This document shows, in pieces, positions 24,801-36,800 of a DNA stretch of 64,000 bases (its first letter is position 1; every line of letters starts with the position of its first letter). The notes below the pieces were generated by a model that was given only the letters and a program-made list of their open reading frames with translations, searched no databases and was not told where the DNA came from. The DNA comes from Nageia nagi (taxonomy: Eukaryota; Pinophyta). Where the stretch lies: the NCBI GenBank assembly GCA_050084985.1, contig JBITNC010000001.1:201872001-201936000 (forward strand), read 5' to 3'. The position numbers and the translations under genes are program-made.

Positions 24801-27800
24801 GGGAGCCTTTTTCTTTCTCAGGAGAGCATCTACCTTTGCAGTCTCCTCCTCATCTTACATGTTTTGGTATTTCTCCACACTCTCCAAAGATTTATGCTGA
24901 AAAGCGATAGGCTTGTGGAATGCAATGTTGTAAAAATGTGAAATTATGCCTCTAGGATAGTAGTTTCTCATTCTTGCCTCCTTGGAGAAAACATATTGCT
25001 CTAGCTCCTTCATACTGCCTGCTTCAACCCACGTCTAATATACATACCTTGCAATTGAGATAGGCAAGTTGATGGTCACGTTCTTCTTCTTCCAGACTTT
25101 CTCTTTCAAGAACAAAAGTTGCCTGGCAAATTCCATGAGGATAAGCCTATCACTAGCATATCTCGGTAGGAGTAAGGGTCGCTCTTTCGAGCCATAGACT
25201 CTAATAAATGTATGGTTAGCATCCTGCAGAAAGAAATTTGCATGTACACTGATGGCTTGGATGAATGCATCAAAAATTCTCTTCACCATGGACTTCCCTT
25301 TGATATCTTTATAGATATCATACTCCCGGTGATCATTCCTCTCACAGAAATGCTCGAACTTGTTCTGGTACCACCACTTTGGATAAGCCCACCACACGGG
25401 GGTGCCCTTTTGTCCTAAATATCTTTCATCAATAAGCTCCTTAGACCTGACCTTGCCATGCAACAACAAATATACAAGATAGGAATTCATGTAGAATTTC
25501 TTCAAGGAGCCAAAATAAGCTAACTAGTGGCATAGGGCATCACTGATCACCCCACTCCATCAGATAGCTCTCCTCGAACTAATGACTGCAATAAAACCTG
25601 TAACTCCTTCCTATACTTAGCATCATTTTTCTGACCAATGACCTTGGCCAAAAGAGTGATCAGTTTGGCCACGACAGGCAAGAACTCTTCCCTACGAGCA
25701 CTAATCAACCTCTGGCCCTGAAGATTCTAGTAATCTTCCAATAACCATGGCCAAATGTAGTCCCTATGTCGGACCGTGAAATCATGGAACTCTTCAAAAT
25801 ATGCCAATGTGTAATCGTCCCCATAACTTTTCCAGCCAAAGGCTGCTTCAATTCCAGCAAGGGAGAAGTCCATAATTACATTTCCCTCAATGTCTCGTAG
25901 GACTCTCTTGTCGTATTTACATCTCCTGGCTACCTCATAGCAAAAATCAAGAAAAGAAACTACAAAAGGCATCGTAATCGCATTGAACAATCCACAGGTG
26001 TGGATAAGCTCCTTTGACAAGTCTTCCTTACTAATGGAGGTAGTGGAGGCTAAAGTCTAGATGGGATCCAAGTTTTCCCAATCTGTATCACCAACAAAGA
26101 TATATCCCCCCTTAAATTTGGCTTCAAGGAGCTCTGGTCTTTCCCTCTTAAAACTCAATCAAGCTCTCTTTTGAAAGTTGGGCCCTACCCTTGAATTTTC
26201 CTGGCTCTTGATGGAGGTGGTTTGATATTGGAAGCCATGCAAGAATATCTGGAAATGCCCTCAAGAGAACTAAAGGACGAGTCTGGATGCTATGAAGCGT
26301 GCAGCAAGAAAGAACCAAACGTGCAAGTCAGGGCTGCAGGATGCCCAACACACTGAATGAAAGTTGCCTTCCTTTTATATGAGATGCATGGAGGGTGAAT
26401 GTATGGCAGAATGCATGCCTGCCACTTGTCTTCTCCTCTCAACTCCTGGCATCTCACACTTGACCAATTTCACCTTGTAACGCTGGGAGCACAATTTTGG
26501 ATGAATGTTTTAGCACTTCCTGAAAAACATGCAACTGGGGTCTTGGGTCACTTAGTCAAATTTCGGGGTATAATTCTTCACCTCACACCTGGGAGCATGG
26601 ATTCGGGTGAGTGAAAAAGCATGCACTAGAAATGGTGCGACTGGAGAGTAAGGTGAAAATCTTAGATGAAGTGGTAAAAATGACTAAGGGGGTGGCTTGG
26701 TATTTATAACCTTTCGTGCTGCCACATGTCACCTCTGGGTTGGTCAAATTAAGGGTCAAATAGTAGAGCTAAAACAGAGGACGCATGGTTTAAGACAGGT
26801 GCAAAAGCATGTGTCAAAAAGCATGCGACTGTGAGCCTAGGACTTAGTCAAATTTCAAATCATGATAGGGCTCAATTCTTATTTGCAACGTTTAGAAAGG
26901 GTGCAAAAGCATGCACCTTAAACCTTGCACCTGGCCCTTTCTCTTAAATTTCAAACACTTAGCCAATTTCAATCCCAGGCCAAAACGTCTAGGACTGGGC
27001 ACATGACTTGGGAGGAGTGCTTTTTCATGTACAGGAAATGATGCAACTAGGGTCAAGCACACCTCCTGAGACCAGAAATTTCAAAAATAGACAAAAATGA
27101 CTAAAAAATGCAAATTTGACACACGCACATTTTGGAGGACGTGGTTTTTCTCCCTTAGCTCCACGCAGTGCTCCAAACAATTTTGCAAACAAAATGACTG
27201 AGGCTTTCTTTCTTTTTATAGCCTTCTCAAATAGGACAAGTGTCATCATATGATTAGTGCAAGAGAGGGTAAAATGCATGCACTTCCACTTGTCAACAAT
27301 CCGAGCCCAACACTTAATCAATTTTCATCTCATGAATTTGGTCACATGGTTTTGGGTGGGTGCAAAAGCACTCATTTGAAAACATGCGATTGGCCTTGAT
27401 TGTCTCAAAAATGGCTTAAGTCCCCTTTTTTTTGGTTGCATGGTTTGAGTTGGGTGCAAAAGCACTCACTTGAAAACGTGCAACTAGGTCTTGAAAGTTC
27501 CAAAATGGCTAAGTACAAGTCTCTTCTTCCCTGGACGCATGGATCTGGTTGGGTGCAAAAGCATTCACTTGAAAACATGCGACTAGCTTCTTCCAGAAGA
27601 ATGCTAAGTATGAGAGCCTCCAATTCTGGTCGCACCATTTTGGGTGGGTGCAAAAGCGCACACTTGAAAACATGCAACTAGCTGAAAACGCGTTTTTGCC
27701 TTTGAACTCTGACCAGAATGACTTCAAACATGAAATGCAATGAGGGAGGGATGAACTTCCGAAGTATGAGGGACCCTGAAAGTCTAGTTTTAAGACTGAA

Positions 27801-30800
27801 AAATGTAAGTAATGAGTATGAAAATGCAGCATGAGGTTGGTCGCACCGTTTAGGGGACATGCAAAAGCATGTCCCTCCAAAAATGCGACTGAGGAAAAAT
27901 ACATGTTTCTGACTTGAGTAGACCATGAATGTAAAAGTTTAACATGTTTCCTAAAGCTAGACCAAGATGCATACATTCCCTTAGTGTTTACTTCCATGCA
28001 TTATTCTTTTATTTTCGAGGGTCCTCCAAATGCAAAATTTTGGGGATTGTTGTGTAGGCACAACACTTGGGATACCCACAATCACACTTAAGTGCTCTAA
28101 ACTATCTCAAGGAGGGAGACGTCCTACATTGAGGCTCAGAATTGGTCCATTGGACCCATAAGTCTCCTATCCTGATGTTACAATCATGCCTACAATACAT
28201 TAAACACAACAAACTACCAAATCACACCTAATAAGGAACTAGTACTAAAAAGGGACATCACAACCTCCTGATTACTGACACAAATGCTCTACCATCGAGC
28301 TATCAGCCTTCTTGTTCAAGTATTTTTCCTGAAATGTGGATTGACCTCCAATAGGTTCTTAGTGCCATTTATACCATTCTTTTCTAGTTGGCCAACAATC
28401 ATTTCACACGCAGATGTTTTTTTGCAATGCCAGTTGATGCTAACTTTAGTTTTAGGTAAATTATAGATAAACATGATTCCGTGTAACCACTTCCTGGTTC
28501 TGAATCACCAAATATAGGTATACCGTATAGCATATATCATTGGAGATCTCTTAATCAGTTTCACAAATGTATATTTCATGTCATTCTCATGCATCTTATA
28601 AATAATATAGATTCTATTACTACAATTCAGCTTCCTACTCCATTATTGCCCATGTGAGCTTTGTAGGTCTTCCTTAATCATCCGGAGTGTTATTGTTATT
28701 TTAATAGTCATATATTATGGACCTTGAAGGCATTCTTCAATCTACTATGTAAGTATTTGCTTTTGCAAATCTGTATGTAGAAAATTCGGTTATAACAGTC
28801 CTATAGTAAAAATATTAATCAACGTTCCTCTTAACTCACAATTGTTGTGTTCCCGTGAAGCAATTCTGTTTTAGTGCGAAATAAAGATAAGTGTTCAAAT
28901 TTAGACCTTACAACAAGTGTATTAGTTAGTTTTAGGTTGAACACCTGTTTCACTAAGGAAAGAAGATGAACAAGAGTAAGTTTTTGGTCAGTCATACTTC
29001 ATAAATTTGACCAAAAATAAAAATAAAAATAATTTTAACAAATAAATAAAACTATTTTTCTTGAAACAAGAGCTAGTTTCTTTTAATAACTTGGTCCTGA
29101 AAATTCCTACCCTTGTTTTTAGGTTCAGCTTTCTAATTATCAATTGGGATCTCCGTTCATCTCAAGGAATTAAGAATCTGAACAATTAAACCAATGCCCC
29201 ACACTACTTTTCCAATTTCATGACACATTAACTTTCCAAGAAAATTTGTACGTGATATTTTTTAATAACAGTTGGTTGTAACAAAATCCAAAACACTGAG
29301 GCTTTGCACAAATGAACTCACTGAAACAAGCTCAAGTAGTTTGCCTGGAATAAACATTACAAAAACCATGATCATTAAAAACTATCAGCAAAGCATTCCA
29401 ATAAGTTTAATTTGGGAAATCAAAAAAATGATAGAACATTAAAGAATATTATTTGACAAATCAGGAAAAATTTTAAGAGAATCTAAAAACTGGGAAGCAT
29501 TTGCAAACTCCCAAATTAATCATGCTATTATGAAAGAATTGCAATATTTAAAGTTTTTGGATAAAGGGGCATAAAACATTAACAACAAATAAAAAGTTGG
29601 AAAATAATTACCAATTTTAGAAACAGAACATACGATCCAGATCGCATGATATACAAGGTTTTTCTTGATTGTAAGGATATTAAAAAAGGAACATTGAATT
29701 CATCTGTCTGTATAATGTGAATGGACTAAAAATACACCCTTTAAAATTTCGGAAATTTAGACAATTATGTGAATCAATTACTCATATTTGTGAACCAAGG
29801 AGAGTATACAGGTAACTCACAGGAATAGATGAAGGCTTGCAAATGATAACAACATCACTTGCTTCTTCCAAAACTATAATTGGCTTTGCCATTACAGGAG
29901 GTTCATGCCTGAACAATTTTTCCAATCATAATGTTACTAATAATTTTCATAATAATATAGAGAATAAACTGACTAAATATCATTACATTGAAACTCCGAG
30001 TAAGGTAAAATCATTGTCAAATTCTTGTAAATGTAACATAACAAGAACCTTTTGAGTAGATATACTAATATAGGTGAAAGCTATAATACAAATTGTAAAT
30101 TAGGAAAGTTGTTATAACATTAAACTGACAGAAAAAAAAAAGTAAACCTCCTCACATGAACATGTCCCTCTCCTTCGTTTTGCAACAAATGCAACTTATA
30201 TTACACCAGAAAACATAAGTTACATTATGAAAATTCAAAATTGTCATATCATGGGTGCAATAAAATGCAGAATACAAACCTTTGCCTGAAGGGGCAAAAA
30301 GGCTACATCCTTCAAAAAGCTGTAAAATCTGGCTTTAACATGCATAGCCAGATTCCTTCTATAAGTACTCAATTTTCCTAAGATAAATGATGTAGCTTGA
30401 AAGGATACTATTGGTGGCTTTTTCTTTCCTACCTTGCTAAAAGGCAAATGAACTTTCAAGGCTTGTAGAAAGACACCAACACCTGAGTGATAGGGCATAA
30501 CCCCTACCCGCTATGAGGACTAGTTACCTCAAAGGTATAGTGATGGGTGTGCAAGAGGTTGGTCAAGTGACCGGTTGAGATGTTTCAAGCTATCTCCAAC
30601 TCAAATATTATTTGTTAACCAAGGACTCGAAGGGTCCCTGTTTCCAGAAATTGTTGTTTCTCAAAAGAAAAGGAAAATGTGGTTGTGAAAGCCACACAAA
30701 AAAATGGAAAATAAAAGAAAAAGGATAGATTAGACAATGGTATATGAGTCGGGCACAAGTGCATATGATCTCACCGACTAGTGCAAGTAATGGGATCTAC

Positions 30801-33800
30801 TTCTTTTGGGCTTCATGCAAGTTCCACACACTCCTTATCTTTATCACTAGTCAACTACAAGAATGAACTAGTGAAAAGAGCGTGAAGCTGTAGACAAGAG
30901 TTGTTGTAGAGCAGATTGCGGGTGAATTATCAATGAGGGAGTGAAGTTCTTGCGCTAAGCAACATGAAAGGAGTCATTCCAGACAACACAAGTCTAATAT
31001 GCAAACCATGGACTATTGCACATCATATCTCACTCAATAATCACTTCGAATAGTATTCAACAAATTCTCTCATCCACCTTAACACGAGGTTTATGAAATG
31101 AACCAAGTAAACTTGAGCAACACAAGGGAGCAATGGCATTCAACCAAAAGAATTCAACACATGTTCATGATTCCATCAAAGAGAGCATTCACTATTCAAT
31201 TACTTGGAGTAATACCACATTCACAAATGGAGAAAACTTTTCAATTGGAAGTAAAAATTAAGTCTCTCACAAGTACAAAAATATCTAATCCCCTACAAAT
31301 GATCCCAAATGGGCTATAAATAGTTTTCCTGGCAACCTAAAATGTTACCCTAACCCTAATTTCAAAATGCGAGAAATAACAAATGGACAAATCAAAACCT
31401 ACCACATGTCATTACAAAATGTCATCCAAGCTTGTGGGAGCAAATTCTCATCCATCACAAGCTTGGGAATTGAATAACAAATATAATAAAAGTATTTTAT
31501 AAGAATAAGTGTCTATTCTAGGAAATAACACCACAAGCTATGAAAATTGTGACTAAGGTTCATGTGGACCCAAAACCTAAACGCATCACTCGAAATCTTC
31601 GTCCAAGAACTTTGTCGTGAGTTCCAACCCATGCAGCATCTTTGACAAGTTCGGCCCATTCCTAGCAATGCAGCGTCCAACCTTGTCTACCATCCATTAC
31701 ATATCATTCTTCCAAGCCTAAGCTCTAAGCAAGTGCTTCAGGTGACTCCCAGTCTGGTAGGTGTTCACATCATTGGTCATGATCAGGCTGTGAAGGAAGT
31801 GTCTCACTTCCACCACTACCAGGTTTTTATCTCTAATGGTGGCATCATCATCAATGAACTTGACTTGGAACTCCATTTGCTCAAGGCTAGTGTTAGCCTT
31901 GTCATCGAGTTTCTCGACCTCCTTCTGCACCTCTTGGAAACATATGGCTATCTGATTGACGACCCCCAAGTAGAATGTAATGTTCTAAAATCACCCTCAG
32001 CAAAAACAACTCAACACTAAGGCAACACAAACCCTCCAATACTCTCACGTGGACCTCTTAGGCCTTCCGGGCTATGCACCACACAAAAAAGGATCTCACA
32101 ATGCTGATGTTAGCCCCTAGGGCTTCTCCAGCACTCTGCAAACCCCACAGATGCCTTACAGCAACAATGGACAATACAGCAATACCAACAATGGGTTCAC
32201 ACAACAATATGAAGCCAGAACAAGCTTCCAACACCAGTATATCACAACGCATGCATACAATGGAACAACACAATGATAAGAGGCACAATGATATGTATTT
32301 TATTATGATATGGTAATGGAGTACAATGGAGATTACAACTCTCAAATCTAGGGTCCAAAACCCTCCACAACCCGAACATGCAATGGGAAAGACTAACTCA
32401 CTCAGTATCCGAATCCTCTCCTGTGAAGGAGTCTCCTCGAACCCTAGCGACCAATGAAGGTAGAAGCTCGTCCTCAGAATACCACTGGATGGGCTAGGTG
32501 ACCCACCTAAGCCGTAGAATGTCAGGCTCCCAACCCTGCCACTCCTCTAGACCCCATCTAGAAATAATGCTCAGCACCGCCAAGACTTGAATGCCCAACC
32601 GGGTTCGGTATAGAAGAAGTATAATCAATAGCTAACCTCATCATGGAGCTCCATCCTCAATATATAGCCTCTCGTATCCATTTTTCATGCCTCGTTATCA
32701 TCCCAAGCCAAGTCTAATCCAACGTTGGGTTCAACAGGTCAACCATGCCAACGTGGGGGTCATATTGACCCAGTATGCTAACATGGGGGTCCAATGGGCC
32801 CAGTATGTCAACGTGGGGGTCATAAAGGCCCTCAAGGCTGATGTGGGGTCTACTCCTAAGCTGACATGGGGGTCCAAGTAGCCTCATAAGCCAACGTGGG
32901 GTATGTGGGGCCCTCCCAACGTTGGTATGCTCCTCTGTGCACTCTGGACTATACAAGACTCATGCCAATCTAGGGATTCCCACAATTTGAGATAACCCAT
33001 TACAATTAACACAACACTACTCAAGGAGAGATGTCCCATTACTGGGCTCACAGTGGGGTCCACAGACCATAAGCTCCTGCTTGAGTTACACAAGTACAAC
33101 ATGACTATGAACAAACACTAGAATACAAAGTGACCATGACACATGTTATCATTGGTCCAAATGGGACATCACATAGAACCAGTATTCTTCACAAAACTTC
33201 ACATCTTCTGGCCTTCGATCCTGTGTCATCTCGAATGTCATGAACATGGGCCTTCGGGAATCCAAAATCCTAAGAAGGCTGGCTCTCTCCACCACAATGT
33301 CCTTCAGCTTCTGCTCTTCAAATGCTACCCTCTGCAGTGCACCAATGAATTGTTGTACCACTACCAAGACCTCATCAATTTCTTCTTGTTTTACTACAAT
33401 CATGCCCTCTTTAAGTGGTTTTATCTTTCGAAGCTCCTCCATGGGCACCTTAGCTGACTCTAATTCTCTAGTCAATTTCTTCTATGCAACTAACTCCTTC
33501 CTGAGGCTTTTAATCTCCTTTTCTTTCATCATCCCATCTTTGGTAATTGCCTCAGTGTTGGAGATGATTGCATGTTTTCGACCAGCCACACCAATAGGAC
33601 TTGTGTTGATAATCTGGTTTACCTGCCATAGGTCTTCAGGTCGTTGGGGATTCTCTTTGTCCGTGATTATAGTCTTGATGTGAATCGCATTTTTGGCCAA
33701 ATGCACATAAGTCTGGGTCTTAATCGAGCGAGTGGAGATTTCTCCAATCTGATCATTCTCTTCTCTCACTCCAAACTCTTCCCTAACATCCATGTTAAAC

Positions 33801-36800
33801 ACATCTAGATATTCCTCCATATTAACTCCCCACTCATTTGTAGGTGATGGTTGTTATGTCTCAACAACTGCTTCCTGAACGGTGGTGGTACTTTTCCTGG
33901 CCCTTTTCAAGGGTCTTGCTTCTTCTTCATCGAGCTCATCAGAGGTCTTTGTCGTCCATGATTGTGAAGTCCTCTTCAACTGGGCTTTCCTCTGTACTGT
34001 CTTTGAAGCTGGTCCCTTACCCTTCTCTGTGGATGGTTCAGAAGCTGGGGGATTCTAGACCACCTTCACTATCTCCAAGGATCCATCTTCTTGCTATGTA
34101 TCTGGGATGTCGTGGTGTTGCACGGCATTCGCCCCCTATTCACCTTCTGACTCTCCTACTTCTCCCTCCTCTTGACTTTCATCAAGTTTGTACATGGGAC
34201 TGGATGATGAAGATCTAGATGGTGGAATGACTGGTGACGGGTCTACAACTACTCCTCTAGGTGGTCTGGATGGTGGGGATGAATCCTTCTCTCTATCCCT
34301 AAAACACTTCACTACCTTGTCAGTGGCCACATGCTTTAGCTCTCTCACGTCATGCTCATCAATGGTGTCCCTTACTTGTTGTACTACCAGTTCTACTGGG
34401 TTCTTACCAGGCATTGACGCATACTATCCAACTGGTGCTTCAACTATGGGAGGAAACTGGGTGACCCTAGAAATGGACTCCTGAGGTCTTCTTCCTTTTT
34501 GTTGTGACAATCTCTTGTTGATAGTGGCCTCAACAAGGTATTGCTGATCATGGGCATCCTTATGCATCTTTTCACAAATCCTTCTCATCTCTACCTTGTT
34601 GCTCACATTTTGGAAAGATTCCTCTTCTCCAAGTGGTTTGTGCTCATATGCTTTCTTCCTTTCCTTCATAAAGAACTGGTGCATCCTGTGGTCAAAATCA
34701 TAATGGTCAACGACAAGCATCTTCTTGAAGTTAAATCTCGCCAACTCTTCCTTCATAGTGTCAACGTCCACCCAAGACTTACACTGGTATTCAACTACTA
34801 TAATCGGCAAATTTGAAGTAGCCAATTTCTTCTGCCACACTTGTTCATGTAGATAGGCCAACTGCCTCATCATCTCCATAAGAAGCAATCTGTTGCTAAC
34901 GAATCTCAACAATTGGTACGGCTGCACGACTGACCCATGAATTTTGATATAGGAATAGTGTTGGTGATGGAGGAAGAAGTCCCCATGCTTCTTCAATGCA
35001 TCCTGGGCTGAGTTAGAGATCCTTGCCACTATGATTTCTCCTTTGAGTTCCTTGTAGATCTCATACTCCCATCCACCGTTCTTCAGGGTGAAACTATCCC
35101 ATCTCCTCTCAAGCTTCCATTTGGGGTAGCATCTCCAAATGGCATAGGTCCCTTTCTTGATCAATGTTGATTCTCCTTTCGTCGTGGCCTTGTATTTGCC
35201 ATGAAGCAACATGTACACCAAGTATGAATTGAGGTAGAATTTGCAAGTGGTGCCTTGGATGATAACTGATCAACGATTGTGTCACTCAACACCTTGCTCC
35301 AGATAATCCTTTTCCCTCTAGCAATTTCAATGATGAAGACAAAAAACTCTTTCTTGAATTTCGAAGCATCTTCCTTCCTGAGAACTCTGGACAACATCAA
35401 GATCATCAACTCAACTGAAGGGCAGAAATTGGAACTAGAAGCATTTATGAGAGCATTCCCCTTGAGCCCATGATGCTCATCCAACATCCAGTTCTTGATT
35501 GCCATGGCAGCCTTGTGGGTCTCCTGGTAGCACGCCAATGACTTGGCTTCACTATACTCGAAATTTCCCTTGGAAGTCCATTGGAACGTCATTTTGATCA
35601 CATCGGAACTGAAATCCATGATGATGTGTCCTTTGATGTCACGGAGGACTCTCCCTCCCTTCTGCCAATGGTGACCGACCTCCATGCACAATTCAGGGAA
35701 TGGAGATGTGAAGGGGACCAATGCGCAAGTGGAGAGCCTGGAGAAGAAGATGATGTCTTGTTTGAGGTCAGTGGCAGGCAGCCCACATATTTTCTCCCTC
35801 ATTTTCATCGGGTCAATGTCCTGCCAATCTGTGTCTCCGATGGTAGCAAGACCGTTTCTAGAGAATCTGGCCCCTTGCGGAAGGGAGTCTTGTCTCTCAC
35901 TGATGGTGATGACATAATCTTGTCTCAACCGCTCAAGGTCCCTAGCAAAGTCCAAAGCCGAATTGCCCTTGGAAGTAGTCATGGTGTTCAAGCTTGCAAC
36001 AAAATCTCTCAAGGGTGATGCGAGGGTTTCCAAGTGGTGAAGGCACCCCACGTTGGATTGGTTTGCCTCCCAAATGCTTGCACAAGCGCTAGGATGAAGT
36101 ATGATGGAATCCAAACTCGAAAATCTACTATTTCCTGTTATTTGAGAAAATGAGGTCCCTAGGCTTCCATTTATAGCCAAAACTAGCTTCCAACAAACCC
36201 TAGTTGGTTGGATCAAGGAGGGGAATTCATCTCAGCCATCCACTTGAATCACCTCGGGATGTGTGCCTACGCCAAATTTCATGGTCAGCCAAGGCTAAAC
36301 GTGGGGGTTTCAAAGCTCTTTCTGGCTTGGCACATGCCCAGAAAAGACAACACTGTGTCTTTCTAGATCATGCGTCAACCTTAGGGGTGAGTGTTATACC
36401 CATGTTGGCCTTCTTTACTCACTTGCTTGCTCATCTTGACCCTGAAGCTCGCCCTGTGACCTGATCTTGCCTGAATTTTGGTCTTTCTGGTGCCTACGCT
36501 TGTCAAATTTCATCTCATCATGGGCACTCCCCAAGCTTGGTGCATGATTCAGAAAGTCATGTTTTTGTCTTTTTGAGGCATGCGCCAACCTATCCTGCTC
36601 TTCCATTTTAGTTGCATGGTTCAAAAAGACAAGATTTTGTCTTTTTGAATCATGCGCCAGCCTCCAGATGGTCAATTTTTCATTTTTGCATGTTCTTTTC
36701 TTCGTGCCTTTGCCAAATTTTTCACCTTCGTTCGATCGTGGAGGCTTCCTGGCTCTGGCACATGGTTCAAAAAGTCAAAAACTTGTCTTTTGAAATCATG

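Larger units (their letters stand above)
20278..28065 (-). mobile_element. Family C copy C2 with nested solo LTR
   Basis: The longest family C copy with fewest internal losses: about 7.8 kb, or 6.6 kb without the solo LTR at 20691-21864. The right end is the palindrome at 28048-28065. The left end is set by homology to C1 (about 10590) and is uncertain by some tens of bases. The flanks do not match: element B on the left, a reversed LTR fragment on the right. I could find no target duplication, so a deletion or exchange has removed one original flank. Confidence 0.65.

Noticed and set aside
34188-36018. Plus-strand frames (34188-34484, 35581-36018) as genes
   Set aside because: They are antisense to the conserved family C frame, and codon patterns follow the minus strand.
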